Shown piece after piece: positions 52,958-63,792 of a stretch of DNA of 64,000 nt. The notes beneath the pieces are model-generated. The model saw nothing but the letters and a program-made list of their open reading frames with translations. It had not been told where the DNA came from and made no database searches. Location: positions 310,001 to 374,000 of the forward strand of contig JAQSWM010000005.1 of assembly GCA_029266635.1 (NCBI GenBank). The letters run 5' to 3'. Source of the stretch: Sphingobacteriaceae bacterium. GTDB lineage: Bacteria > Bacteroidota > Bacteroidia > Sphingobacteriales > Sphingobacteriaceae. The first letter of the stretch is position 1, and each line of letters starts with the position of its first letter. The position numbers were made by a program, and so were the translations under genes.

Positions 52958-55900
52958 ATGAAAAAAAAGCTACTAACTTTTATGCTAGGGCTCTTTTTCG
53001 TCATCTCTCAAGTGTTTGCCCAACAGCAGGCAATTACAGGTAAAGTGATTGACGAGACAGGTTTGCCGTTGCCTGGCGTTTCAGTAAAAATTAAAGGATC
53101 CACCATGGGTACATCAACGGCACCCGACGGTACGTATTCGATCCGAGCGTCACAAGGCGACGTCTTAACGTTCTCTTTTGTAGGCTTCTCAGCCGAGGAG
53201 AGAACAGTTGGTTCCGACAACACCATTAATGTGTCGTTCAAGCCGGATACAAAAAGCCTAAGTGAAGTTGTAGTAGTAGGTTACGGTACACAAAAAAGGG
53301 GTAATTTAACCGGTGCAATCACAACTGTTGATGTTAAGAAAACACTTGAGGGAAGAGCTATCGCTGATGTAGGCAGGGGCTTACAAGGCGTCGCTCCAGG
53401 CCTAAACGTAGTTGTTCCCAGCGGCGAAGTTGGATCGGATCCCTTAATCAAGATTAGAGGTGCGATTGGCTCCTTTCGCGGTAGTTCGGCGCCGTTGATA
53501 TTGTTGGATAACGTAGAAATACCAAGTATTCAGCTGGTTAATCCGAACGATATTCAGTCAATAAGCGTTTTGAAGGATGCAGCGGCTTCATCTATTTATG
53601 GAGCAAAAGCGGCCTTTGGTGTTGTACTTATTACAACTAAACTTGGATCAGGCACGGATAAGCCTCAGGTAAATTATTCAAATAATTTCTCTTTTCAGAA
53701 TGTGTGGAAGGACTTAGAGATGGGCGATGTAAATGCCTTGAAGTATGCACTTGATGCTAATGAACGAGTTGGTATCTCCAGCCCGATTGGTGCTTTTTAT
53801 TTTACTGATAAGGCTAGCTATCAAAAAGCCGTTGCCTGGAAAGAAAAGTATGGCAATACGATTGGCCCCGGTGACCCAACTGTTTATGGGCGGGACTGGT
53901 ACGTACAAGGAACCAGTAAAATGGGAGTACGCACATATAATCCCTATGACTATATGGTGAAAGAATGGGCGCCTACGCAGCAACAAAATATATCTGTTGG
54001 GGGTACCTCGGGAAAAACATCCTACAATTTGGGCCTAGCATTATTAGATCAGAGCGGTATGAACAAGCCGGCTAAATCGGATCAATTTACCAGATATAAT
54101 GCCTCGCTAAGGCTTAGCAGTGAGATAAACAAATATATCACAGTAAGAGCGGGAGCTCTTTACTCACGGAGAAATAAGGAATATCCATATGCCACTAGCT
54201 CTACCACAGCAGATCCGTGGTATTATTTATATCGCTGGAGTTCCCTTTATCCATTAGGGAATGATGAGCTCGGAAATGCGATAAGAAGTCCATGGAGTGA
54301 AATGGCTTCTGCAAATACAGCAGATATACTCCAGAATTACATGAATGTAAATACTGGTGCTACTTTAAATATTTTAAAAAACTGGAAAGTAGATTTTGAC
54401 TACACATTTGCAAACCAGGAGATGAACTGGAATAGGCCAGGCACGAGATTTACTGCCAGTAACTCCTGGGCTGCACCACAGGCAAGGCTTGACGCTAATG
54501 GCCAACCTGTTTATGTAAATGCTGAAGGACAAGTTGTGCCAAGCGGTACAGTTGGGGCCGTTCCAGCTTATAATCTTTCTTATGAAACTTATACATCCCC
54601 GGGAACGAATCCAGACCATATATTTAGATCCGCTGAAAACTTTAAGCGTAGCACAATCAATGCGTTTACTACATATAATCTGAATTTGAACCAGTCACAT
54701 GATCTAAAATTTATTCTTGGAGTAAACAGAGTAGCAGATAACTCAGAATATCAAAGTACTCAGGTAACTAACCTATCGGATATAGGAAATCCTCAATTCG
54801 CATTCGGAACTGGAATCTGGACAGGTAGCGGTGATCAGTCATGGGAAGCTCAGTTAGGATATTTTGGACGGGTGAACTATGCCTTCAAAAATAAATATCT
54901 GCTTGAAGGCAACGTGAGGTACGATGGATCTTCAAAATTTCCCGGCGACCTGAAATGGAGATGGTTTCCGTCGTTCTCAGCTGGTTGGGTCGCGTCAGAG
55001 GAGGCTTTTATGGAATGGTCTAAACCGGTATTAGACCAGCTAAAGTTCCGGGCCTCCTGGGGCTCAATCGGCGATCAGACTGTTCCAAATGACTTGTATA
55101 TAGCTACAATGGCTAACGGACAGTCAACATGGATTGGCGCCAACGGGGCAAAGGTAAACTTTGTTGGCACACCAGGAGCTATCTCTACAAGCATCAGATG
55201 GCAGGATATTGAGACAAAGAACTTAGGTGTCGACATTGCATTGCTAAAGAATAGGCTGAGCGTAAACTTCGATGTTTACCAGCGAAATACCAATAATATG
55301 ATTGTTCCGGCTGAAGGTGTTCCCGCAACTTTCGGTGTTGGCGCTCCACAAAGCAATTATGGATCACTTAGAACTAACGGATGGGAGTTTGCTGCAGACT
55401 TCAACCATAAGTTTTCAAATGGGCTTGGAATCAATATCAAAGGAACTTTGGCGGACGCAAGGACAACAATAACTGCATACGGATCTAGTACAGGTGTTAA
55501 TTCGAACTATGTGGGCAAAACCTATGGAGAGATATGGGGTTATCGCACAGATCGTCTATATCAGTTAGATGACTTTGAATTAGATGCAAGTGGTAAGCCA
55601 TTCTTAATCAATCTTACACCAGCTGAGAGTGCAAAATATGGCAAACCGGGAAATACCGGACCGCTCGCTTATAAGTTAAAAACTGGGCCGAATGGTGAAA
55701 AACCTGTATACCAAACTTTCGTACAAAATTCTGCAAACTTCCGGTTTGGTCCTGGGGATGTTAGGTTTAAGGATGTCAATGGAGACGGTGAAATTAATAA
55801 TGGCAGTGCTTTGCTAGCTGATCATGGCGATTTGGAAGTAATTGGTAATTCTACTCCTCGTTATGAGTACGGCTTTAGATTAGGCGCCGATTTTAAACGT

Positions 55901-56389
55901 TTTGATATCAGTGGTTTCTTTCAGGGAATAGGGAAACGCAGTATTTGGGGTGACGGGATGTTGGCCATTCCAGGTTACAATGTTGGCGATGGCGCAATGC
56001 CCGCAGCAATTGTAAATGATTATTGGACCCCTGATAACACAAGTGCATTTTATCCGGCTGCATACAATAACGGAGTCAGCAATACCACTAATAACATGCA
56101 GGTTCAAGATCGTTACTTGCTTAATATGGCTTATCTGCGGTTGAAAAATCTGACATTAGGTTATTCCCTTCCACAGCCGCTGCTGAAAAAGGTTAGTATA
56201 TCCTCTCTTCGGGTATATGCAGCACTTGAAAACTTTATCACATGGGATCATTTGAAGGGACTACCTATCGATGCCGAAACTATCAACGGCTATTCCATGT
56301 GGAATTCAAGTAATTATAATTCAGGGCGTACTGCTATGGGTATACCAGCGTTTAAGTCTATTTCCTTTGGCGCTCAATTAAATTTTTAA
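52958..56389 (+). CDS. SusC/RagA family TonB-linked outer-membrane transporter 1
   Basis: A 1143-residue transporter. Signal peptide MKKKLLTFMLGLFFVISQVFAQ, then a carboxypeptidase-regulatory-like domain (ITGKVIDETGLPLPGVSVKI), a TonB-box-like VVVVGYGTQKRG, a plug (RIRGAIGS-like text) and a 22-strand-type barrel ending with QLNF. With the downstream SusD it imports a glycan fragment or similar ligand. It has a close paralogue at 58528. Confidence 0.95.
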   Translation: MKKKLLTFMLGLFFVISQVFAQQQAITGKVIDETGLPLPGVSVKIKGSTMGTSTAPDGTYSIRASQGDVLTFSFVGFSAEERTVGSDNTINVSFKPDTKSLSEVVVVGYGTQKRGNLTGAITTVDVKKTLEGRAIADVGRGLQGVAPGLNVVVPSGEVGSDPLIKIRGAIGSFRGSSAPLILLDNVEIPSIQLVNPNDIQSISVLKDAAASSIYGAKAAFGVVLITTKLGSGTDKPQVNYSNNFSFQNVWKDLEMGDVNALKYALDANERVGISSPIGAFYFTDKASYQKAVAWKEKYGNTIGPGDPTVYGRDWYVQGTSKMGVRTYNPYDYMVKEWAPTQQQNISVGGTSGKTSYNLGLALLDQSGMNKPAKSDQFTRYNASLRLSSEINKYITVRAGALYSRRNKEYPYATSSTTADPWYYLYRWSSLYPLGNDELGNAIRSPWSEMASANTADILQNYMNVNTGATLNILKNWKVDFDYTFANQEMNWNRPGTRFTASNSWAAPQARLDANGQPVYVNAEGQVVPSGTVGAVPAYNLSYETYTSPGTNPDHIFRSAENFKRSTINAFTTYNLNLNQSHDLKFILGVNRVADNSEYQSTQVTNLSDIGNPQFAFGTGIWTGSGDQSWEAQLGYFGRVNYAFKNKYLLEGNVRYDGSSKFPGDLKWRWFPSFSAGWVASEEAFMEWSKPVLDQLKFRASWGSIGDQTVPNDLYIATMANGQSTWIGANGAKVNFVGTPGAISTSIRWQDIETKNLGVDIALLKNRLSVNFDVYQRNTNNMIVPAEGVPATFGVGAPQSNYGSLRTNGWEFAADFNHKFSNGLGINIKGTLADARTTITAYGSSTGVNSNYVGKTYGEIWGYRTDRLYQLDDFELDASGKPFLINLTPAESAKYGKPGNTGPLAYKLKTGPNGEKPVYQTFVQNSANFRFGPGDVRFKDVNGDGEINNGSALLADHGDLEVIGNSTPRYEYGFRLGADFKRFDISGFFQGIGKRSIWGDGMLAIPGYNVGDGAMPAAIVNDYWTPDNTSAFYPAAYNNGVSNTTNNMQVQDRYLLNMAYLRLKNLTLGYSLPQPLLKKVSISSLRVYAALENFITWDHLKGLPIDAETINGYSMWNSSNYNSGRTAMGIPAFKSISFGAQLNF

Positions 56390-56391
56390 AG

Positions 56392-58236
56392 ATGAAAAAG
56401 AACTTTCTTAATTATATCTACCTGATCGCGATAGCTGTCATTGCTGTCTCCTGTAATAAAGAGGTGCTGGACAGGCCTCCTTTAACGAGCTATGTCGACG
56501 AGGAATTTTGGCGCAACGAGAACGATGTACGTATGTATGCGTATGGTTTCTATCCCAATTATTTTAATGGATACAACACTGGCTTTGGCACTGACTATGC
56601 ACCAGTAACCGGTTACAAGTTTAATGATGATCTCACGACAAAAAACGTACAAACGAACTTTGAAAGTAGCGTACCCTCCTCAAGAGAGTCAACATCCGAA
56701 TCAGCAGCATGGCTCTCGCAATATTCCGGACCTACCTGGGACTTCGCTTGGGTGCGTAAAGCAAATGTTTTCATGGACAGGCTGGACACTAAAGCCAAAC
56801 CAAACTTATCTGTTGAGGCTTATAACCATTGGACGGCTGTGGCAAAGTTTTTCAGAGGCTACGAATACAGCAGGTTAGTAAGTGTATTTGGTGATGTTCC
56901 TTATTTTGATAAAGTGGTTTCGGATACGGATTTCCCGACCCTGTATAAGGATAGGGATAACCGTGGATTGGTTATGGATAAGGTTTATGACGATTTCAAA
57001 TATGTGCTCGCAAACATCCGTGAAAACGATGGAGCCAATACGCTAAACAAATACGTTGCGGCAGCATTCATATCGCGTTTCATGCTTTTCGAAGGGACTT
57101 ACCAACATTATCACGCCTTCGATGCCGCTAGAGCTAAGAAGTATCTTGAGTTTGCAGTTGAGGCAGCGCAGGTAGTGATGAACAGTAACAAATATAGTTT
57201 TTCAAAAGATTACAAGTCAATTTTCACATCAGAAAGCCTGGCAGGTCACCCAGAAGTACTTATGTACAGAGTGTATGATGCTGCACTTACCGTTACACAT
57301 TCTGTGCTATCATATTCTAACGGGACTGAAACGAATGCGTTTGACCCAAACCTAGTTTTAATAAAGTCTTACATCGCGGTAGATGGACAGCCTTGGCAAA
57401 CATCGACTGTGGCAAATGCATCCTCTTTTGCTTTAGCCGATCTGGTAAAAACTCGCGATCCTCGTTTCGAGGCATCAATTATGGATAAAGGCAATGGCAA
57501 CTCTGCTACAATGGCCTATGGGTATAAGTTTGCTCCGAGAGAGGCATTAACATACATCGGCAAGACTTACCCAGCTGCTTACACCAGCCAGACAAATACA
57601 ACTGATGCTCCTATAATCCGACTTGCTGAAGTGGTGCTAAACTGGATTGAAGCTAAAGCGGTGCTAGCGCAATATTTCGGAGGTGCAGCGGTAACTCAAA
57701 GCGATCTTGACAAATCGATAAATGCTATCCGAAATCGACCATTAGAGGCTGCCGCAGTAGCGAAAGGGGTGAAAAAAACCTCACTGCTTGTTTTAACAGC
57801 TATTCCTAATGATCCCGCCCGTGATTCTGATGTACCTGCACTTATCTGGGAAATACGTCGCGAAAGGCGGATGGAATTTGTGTTTGAAGGATTTCGTTTA
57901 TTGGACATTAAACGATGGAAGAAGTTAGATTATATGGATTTTAGTAAAAGTCCTGATTATTTCTTAGGTCCATGGGTAGACTTGCAAGTGGAAAACTTCC
58001 CGGTAAACTATCTAACAACAGGGTTTATCAACAAGGTCAAGGTTAAAAAAGCTGATGGAACAATAGTGACTTGGAACGGTAGTAATGCAAGCCAAATGGT
58101 CGGTTATTTTGTAGTTGACAATGCTGCTAATCGCACCGCCTTTGCTTACAAAAATTATCTATCACCTGTTGGTCAAGCTCAAATAGTTCAATACAAGGAT
58201 AGAGGCTTTACGCTTACTCAAACTACTGGCTGGTAA
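56392..58236 (+). CDS. SusD/RagB family lipoprotein 1
   Basis: A 614-residue lipoprotein. The lipobox IAVSCNKEVLDRPPLTSY and the SusD signature regions (FFRGYEYSRLVSVFGDVPYF and IRRERRMEFVFEGFRLLDIKRW) are present. It forms the lid of the SusC transporter. It follows susC by two bases. Confidence 0.94.
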   Translation: MKKNFLNYIYLIAIAVIAVSCNKEVLDRPPLTSYVDEEFWRNENDVRMYAYGFYPNYFNGYNTGFGTDYAPVTGYKFNDDLTTKNVQTNFESSVPSSRESTSESAAWLSQYSGPTWDFAWVRKANVFMDRLDTKAKPNLSVEAYNHWTAVAKFFRGYEYSRLVSVFGDVPYFDKVVSDTDFPTLYKDRDNRGLVMDKVYDDFKYVLANIRENDGANTLNKYVAAAFISRFMLFEGTYQHYHAFDAARAKKYLEFAVEAAQVVMNSNKYSFSKDYKSIFTSESLAGHPEVLMYRVYDAALTVTHSVLSYSNGTETNAFDPNLVLIKSYIAVDGQPWQTSTVANASSFALADLVKTRDPRFEASIMDKGNGNSATMAYGYKFAPREALTYIGKTYPAAYTSQTNTTDAPIIRLAEVVLNWIEAKAVLAQYFGGAAVTQSDLDKSINAIRNRPLEAAAVAKGVKKTSLLVLTAIPNDPARDSDVPALIWEIRRERRMEFVFEGFRLLDIKRWKKLDYMDFSKSPDYFLGPWVDLQVENFPVNYLTTGFINKVKVKKADGTIVTWNGSNASQMVGYFVVDNAANRTAFAYKNYLSPVGQAQIVQYKDRGFTLTQTTGW

Positions 58237-58258
58237 ATTCTAGTTTTTGCTTCAATCT

Positions 58259-58291
58259 AAAAAAAGGCTGCCGTATATGGTGGCCTTTTTG
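58259..58291 (+). terminator. Intrinsic terminator after the first SusCD pair
   Basis: AAAAAGGC ... GCCTTTTT forms a stem with T-run, 23 nt after the SusD stop. It also separates the two pairs into different transcripts. Confidence 0.78.
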
Positions 58292-58449
58292 TTTGAAGGA
58301 TAGCTATTCCAAACTCCTGAAATGCGGATTTATGCGGGAATTGTTTAAAAATAGCTGTTAGTAACACATAGGTAAAGCTGGGTTTAAATCATTTAAACGT
58401 TGATTTTCACACAGTTGGTGTAGAAATTTCAAAATAATATTTTAAAAAA

Positions 58450-58482
58450 CTTGCGTATTTCTGCAATTAATCCAAACTTTAA
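58450..58482 (+). promoter_or_regulatory. Upstream element of the second susC gene
   Basis: It is identical over 33 bases to 52881-52913. The conserved block is much more similar than the nearby non-coding sequence, so it is probably under selection. Confidence 0.6.
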
Positions 58483-58527
58483 ATTTTCGCTCCCTAAATG
58501 GGCTTCATTAATCTAACCAATTAAACT

Positions 58528-61500
58528 ATGAAAAAAAAGCTACTTATTCTTGTGCTTGGAGTCTTTTTTATCATCACTAACGTTTTTGCTCAACAAAAAG
58601 CAATTAGCGGAAAGGTGATTGACGAAACCGGGCTGCCCCTCCCTGGTGTTTCTGTGAAAATTAAAGGATCAACAATGGGTACCACCACTGATGTGGATGG
58701 TAATTACTCAATCCGAGCCGCTCAAGGCGATGTATTAGAGTTCTCATTTGTAGGTTCGAAAAGCCAGGAAAGAATTGTGGGCGCCGACAACACCATTAAT
58801 CTCACTCTTCAACCTGATGCTCAAAGCCTGAGCGAGGTTGTAGTGGTTGGTTACGGCACGCAAAAGAAAGAAAGCCTGACAGGTGCGGTTACATCAGTAA
58901 ATGTTGAAAAGGTATTTGGAAATCGTCCTATTCCTGATGTGGCAAGAGGCTTGCAGGGTGCTGTCCCTGGGCTTTCAGTAGTTGTTCCGAGTGGAGAAGT
59001 GGGGTCAGATCCAATCATTAAAATCCGTGGCCAAATAGGTTCGCTGGTAGGATCAAGCAATCCGCTAATATTAGTTGACAACGTAGAGATTCCCAGTATC
59101 CAGTTTGTCAATCCAAATGATATCGAAACAATAAGTGTACTCAAAGATGCTGCTTCAAGTTCAATTTATGGCTCTAAAGCGGCGTTTGGCGTAATTCTAA
59201 TTACCACAAAAAAAGGAGCCAAAGTAGATGGGAATAAATTTATCTATTCAAATAATCTGGTTTTGCAATCTCCATTTAAAGAGCTAGATATTGCCGGTAT
59301 TGATGGCTTGGAGTATACGCTGGATGCTAACGATAATATGAAACAAACCGGGGTTGCTGGTGGTTTTTGGCGCATTGACAGAGCCAGTTTCGAGAAGATT
59401 AAAGAGTGGCAAGCGAAATATGCAGGTGTGATAGGTAACGACGATCCTGTTGTTTATGGACGTGACTGGTATTGGGACGGAGCTCAAAAGTTTGGATACA
59501 GGATCTATGATCCGGTAGCGGCAATGGTAGAAGACAACGCGTTGTCTCAGATTCATAATCTTGGGTTAAATGGAAAAAGCGGCAATACCACATACAATCT
59601 GAGCATAGGTTATTTAGGCCAAGATGGGATGATGAAACCTGCTAAGCATGATGACTACAAGAGAATTACTCCCGCTCTATCCTTATCAACAAAGGTTAAT
59701 GATTATCTGTCGCTACGCGGCGGCGTGCGCTATGCAGATGGGACAAAACGAAATCCTTATTCTTTAAACGCCGATGCTTTTGCAGCAGATCCATGGCTGT
59801 ATTTGTATCGCTGGAGCCGGTTATTTCCGATCGGTGTTCAGGAGAATGGCCAGGATATCATCGATCCTGCATTTTCCGCTCGCATGTCGAATGATCAAAT
59901 CCGTGATTCAAAATATCTGAATATGAATCTGGGAACCACTATCAATTTGACCAAAAATTGGGATGTTCAAGCCGACTACGCCTATAGTACTGAAAATAAT
60001 CTTTCCACATCGTCTGTCCCTTATGTACAGGGCCGTACGCATTGGTATGGTGTTGAAGCGCTTAAGGATGCAAATGGAAATCAGGTATATGTAGATGAAA
60101 ATGGAAACCCTACCACTACCGGCGGAACTCCGGCTTATCAGTTTCCTCTAACCGATCATACAATAAAGGCAAATACTTTTTACTCCCAGAATGATTACAG
60201 GGCTAAACGCAATACCTTAAACGTATTAAGTAATTATAACCTGAATTTAAGTGATCATCATTTTAAGTTTTTGCTGGGTAGTAACATTGTGTCTTATGAC
60301 TACTCAAGCCAGTTCTCCAGCCGCAGTAACTTATTAAACAATGATAATCCTCAATATAATTTCGCGGTAGGTACCGAAAATTCAGGTGGTGCTGCAAACT
60401 GGGATTCGCAGGCCGGTTTTTTTGGAAGGGTAAATTATGCGTTTAAAGATAAATACCTTCTGGAAGGCAGCCTAAGGCGTGATGCAACATCTAAATTCCC
60501 TTCAAACTTGCGATGGAGAACTTACCCGTCAGTTTCCGGCGGTTGGGTTATCTCAAACGAGAGTTTTATGAGCGGAATAAACTCTTTATTGAGCTTCGCT
60601 AAACTCCGTGCATCGTGGGGCACTATTGGCGACCAATCAGTGCCAAATTCTTTGTACTTACCTCAAATGGGCATCGGCACAAACTCATGGTTGAGTAGTG
60701 GTGGTATTCCTTATTACCAATTGGGCACTCCAGCACCGGTATCAAGCGACATTTCATGGCAGGACATTGAACACATGAACGTAGGCGCTGATCTTCGGTT
60801 CTTTAGGAACAAGTTTGGAATTACCGCCGAAGTGTTCCAGCGATACACCAGAAACATGATTATTCCAGGCGATGCATTGCCTAACACATATGGCGCCAGC
60901 GCACCTCAAGGTAATTATGGTGATTTACGTACCCGAGGCTGGGAATTGAACCTTGATTTTACTCATCAGTTTGGCAAAGGCCTGCGTTTAAGCTTTGATG
61001 CTAACATCTCTGATGCTGTAACATTTATCACAAAGGGTGCTGACTATCAAACTCCATGGGAAAACAGAAGCTTAGGTTCAGACTTTTCAACTGGTAGAAG
61101 ATATGGAGATGTATATGGGTTTGTAACTGATCGGTTGTTTCAGAAAGACGATTTTGTTTATGACGCTTCCGGCAACTTTGTACAAACAAATATTGTATAT
61201 AACGGAACCAGTAAAACTACAAACAAACTTACCGGTGCTAACCCTGTTTATCAGACCTACTTTGAAGATGGGAATCAAACACTGCTGATTAGTCCCGGCG
61301 ATGTGAAGTTCGTGGATGTAAATGGCGATGGCTATATCGATGCGGGCAAAGGTACCAATGGCGATCCTGGTGACAGGGTTGTAATTGGAAATACAACACC
61401 CAGATATCAGTATGGCTTCCGTTTAGGTGCTGAACTGAAAGGCTTAGACTTATCACTTTTCTTCCAGGGTGTTGGAAAAAGAATGATTTGGGGTAGCGGG

Positions 61501-61935
61501 CAGTTAGCTATACCAGGCTATTACGCAAAAGAAGGTGCAATGCCGCAAGCAATAGCAGGTGATTACTGGAAAGCAGATAGAACTGATGCATTTTATCCAC
61601 GGGCATGGAATCTGAATGGCGCTGATGAAGGTTACGTGATGAGGGCGCAAAGCAGATATATGTTAAACATGGCTTACCTGAAAATAAAGAACATTACGTT
61701 GGGGTACAACCTGCCAAATTCCATATTCCAAAAGGCTAAGATCTCTAATGCACGAGTTTACGTTTCACTCGAGAACTATATCACCTTCGATAAGTTGAGG
61801 GGATTGCCTATCGATCCGGAAGCAATTTCTGGATATTCAATGTTGCGCTCTGGAGGTAATTACAACTTAGGACGTACAGGTACCTCGAATCCTGCGTTTA
61901 AATCGGCTTCTGCAGGCCTTCAAATTGGATTTTAA
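58528..61935 (+). CDS. SusC/RagA family TonB-linked outer-membrane transporter 2
   Basis: A 1135-residue paralogue of the first transporter; the N-terminal 150 residues are close to identical in pattern (MKKKLLILVLGVFFIITNVFAQ, SGKVIDETGLPLPGVSVKIKG) while the barrel loops differ. This divergence suggests a different ligand or a tandem duplication with specialisation. Confidence 0.95.
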   Translation: MKKKLLILVLGVFFIITNVFAQQKAISGKVIDETGLPLPGVSVKIKGSTMGTTTDVDGNYSIRAAQGDVLEFSFVGSKSQERIVGADNTINLTLQPDAQSLSEVVVVGYGTQKKESLTGAVTSVNVEKVFGNRPIPDVARGLQGAVPGLSVVVPSGEVGSDPIIKIRGQIGSLVGSSNPLILVDNVEIPSIQFVNPNDIETISVLKDAASSSIYGSKAAFGVILITTKKGAKVDGNKFIYSNNLVLQSPFKELDIAGIDGLEYTLDANDNMKQTGVAGGFWRIDRASFEKIKEWQAKYAGVIGNDDPVVYGRDWYWDGAQKFGYRIYDPVAAMVEDNALSQIHNLGLNGKSGNTTYNLSIGYLGQDGMMKPAKHDDYKRITPALSLSTKVNDYLSLRGGVRYADGTKRNPYSLNADAFAADPWLYLYRWSRLFPIGVQENGQDIIDPAFSARMSNDQIRDSKYLNMNLGTTINLTKNWDVQADYAYSTENNLSTSSVPYVQGRTHWYGVEALKDANGNQVYVDENGNPTTTGGTPAYQFPLTDHTIKANTFYSQNDYRAKRNTLNVLSNYNLNLSDHHFKFLLGSNIVSYDYSSQFSSRSNLLNNDNPQYNFAVGTENSGGAANWDSQAGFFGRVNYAFKDKYLLEGSLRRDATSKFPSNLRWRTYPSVSGGWVISNESFMSGINSLLSFAKLRASWGTIGDQSVPNSLYLPQMGIGTNSWLSSGGIPYYQLGTPAPVSSDISWQDIEHMNVGADLRFFRNKFGITAEVFQRYTRNMIIPGDALPNTYGASAPQGNYGDLRTRGWELNLDFTHQFGKGLRLSFDANISDAVTFITKGADYQTPWENRSLGSDFSTGRRYGDVYGFVTDRLFQKDDFVYDASGNFVQTNIVYNGTSKTTNKLTGANPVYQTYFEDGNQTLLISPGDVKFVDVNGDGYIDAGKGTNGDPGDRVVIGNTTPRYQYGFRLGAELKGLDLSLFFQGVGKRMIWGSGQLAIPGYYAKEGAMPQAIAGDYWKADRTDAFYPRAWNLNGADEGYVMRAQSRYMLNMAYLKIKNITLGYNLPNSIFQKAKISNARVYVSLENYITFDKLRGLPIDPEAISGYSMLRSGGNYNLGRTGTSNPAFKSASAGLQIGF

Positions 61936-61946
61936 GTTATAACAAA

Positions 61947-63764
61947 ATGGAAAAGATGAAAACAGCATATAAATTAGGGTTGATGCTTATACTAATGGTC
62001 TTCGCGGGATGCGAGAAGTTATTAGACCGTCCGCCCCTTACATCCGAAACAGACGACACGGCCTGGACAAGTGAAGAAAAGCTACGTCTGTACGCAAATA
62101 AATATTACACCGATTTCTTTGATGGCTATGGAAGTGGTTTTAGCACAACGGGTGCTCCGCTTGTAGGTTATACTAACAGTGACGATATGGTTGTCTTGGG
62201 GAACCAACTAAACTTTACACGTTCTGTGCCAAATAGTTCTATCTGGAGCTATAGTACCATTCGTTCAATCAACATCATGCTAGACAGGATAGACACCAGA
62301 ATGTCAGGCATTTTATCGCCGAGCGCAAAAGCACATTGGACCGGTATTGGCAGGTTCTTTAGAGCGTTCAGGTATTCAGAATTGGTACAGACCTACGGAG
62401 ATGTTCCTTACTACACTCGTGAGATAGCAAATACAGAGTTCGATGAGTTGTATAAGGATAGGACACCTCGCAATGAAGTTATGGATGGAGTGTATGATGA
62501 TTTGAAATTTGCACTTCAAAATGTTCGGTATGATGATGGCGACCAGAACGTTAACAGATATATCGTTGCAGGCTTTACATCCAGGATTGCTTTAAGTGAG
62601 GCTACCTGGCAAAAATATTATTACAAGAATAACGAACGGGCGAAGAAATTTTTAGAGCTGGCAATTGAGGCTGCCGACATAGATATTTCAAGCGGTAAAT
62701 ATGATATCAACACTGATTACAAAACCATTTTTACTTCTAAAGAGCTAAAAGGAAACAAAGAAGTTATTCTATACCGCAATTACGATCCTGCCGCAGGAGT
62801 TACGCACGCTATTGCATCGTACGGAAACTTAGCCGAATCTACACTTAACGGGCCCACCTCAGACTTGCTCAAGTCATACATTCTCACTAATGGCCAGGTG
62901 TGGCAAAATGCGCCTGCTGCTACAGCTTCATTCAGTTTGGACAACATGATCGTAACACGCGATTCTAGGTTCGAAGCAACTTTTTACAGCAAGCCAAGCC
63001 TTCTCAATAAAGGCTCTTTCTACTACATCACAAAATTTCTTCCGCGGGAAGTAGAAAAGCGTACTCAAGTAGATCAACTTGGAATGCCGCCGGAATTTAC
63101 AGGAGACAAGAACGAAACTGACGCTCCTGTACTACGCTATGCAGAAGTGCTGTTAAACTGGATTGAGGCAAAGGCGGAATTAGCCACTCTCGGAGGTGCA
63201 GCAGTAACCCAAAGCGATATCGATAAATCAATCAATAAAATTAGGAATCGCCCTTTAGCTCAGGAAGCAATTTCAAGAGGGGTAACCAAAACCGCACCTC
63301 TGAGCCTATCAGCGCTTCCGTCAGATCCAAACAGAGATGCAGATGTTCCGGCTTTATTGTGGGAGATTAGAAGAGAACGAAGGATGGAGTTCGCATTTGA
63401 GATATTCCGTTTAGCCGATTTAAAGAGATGGTCTAAGTTGGAGTATATGGATAGTGATGTTAATCCCGATATCTTGTCTGGAGGATGGATCAACTTCCCT
63501 ACACAACTACCTGCTGCTTTAACCGCTGCAAACGTGGGTAAAATTGCGGTTGTAAGCGTAAGTGGGACTGAAACCGTTTATAACGGCAGCAACAACTCCT
63601 CTATGGTTGGATTTTACAAGAGTACTACTAATAAAGGCCGTTTGCCATTTTTAAACCAGCCCAACATCAACCCGTATTTGGCACCTGTGGGCCGCGTTCA
63701 GATTGATGATTATGCTGCCAGGGGATATAAATTAACGCAAACCCAAGGCTGGCCACAAAACTAG
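61947..63764 (+). CDS. SusD/RagB family lipoprotein 2
   Basis: A 605-residue lipoprotein with lipobox VFAGCEKLLDRPPLTSE and RRERRMEFAFEIFRLADLKRW near the C-terminus. It follows the second SusC by 11 nt. It is clearly related to the first SusD. Confidence 0.94.
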   Translation: MEKMKTAYKLGLMLILMVFAGCEKLLDRPPLTSETDDTAWTSEEKLRLYANKYYTDFFDGYGSGFSTTGAPLVGYTNSDDMVVLGNQLNFTRSVPNSSIWSYSTIRSINIMLDRIDTRMSGILSPSAKAHWTGIGRFFRAFRYSELVQTYGDVPYYTREIANTEFDELYKDRTPRNEVMDGVYDDLKFALQNVRYDDGDQNVNRYIVAGFTSRIALSEATWQKYYYKNNERAKKFLELAIEAADIDISSGKYDINTDYKTIFTSKELKGNKEVILYRNYDPAAGVTHAIASYGNLAESTLNGPTSDLLKSYILTNGQVWQNAPAATASFSLDNMIVTRDSRFEATFYSKPSLLNKGSFYYITKFLPREVEKRTQVDQLGMPPEFTGDKNETDAPVLRYAEVLLNWIEAKAELATLGGAAVTQSDIDKSINKIRNRPLAQEAISRGVTKTAPLSLSALPSDPNRDADVPALLWEIRRERRMEFAFEIFRLADLKRWSKLEYMDSDVNPDILSGGWINFPTQLPAALTAANVGKIAVVSVSGTETVYNGSNNSSMVGFYKSTTNKGRLPFLNQPNINPYLAPVGRVQIDDYAARGYKLTQTQGWPQN

Positions 63765-63792
63765 ATTTAGCACCTATTTTAAAATAGTAGAT

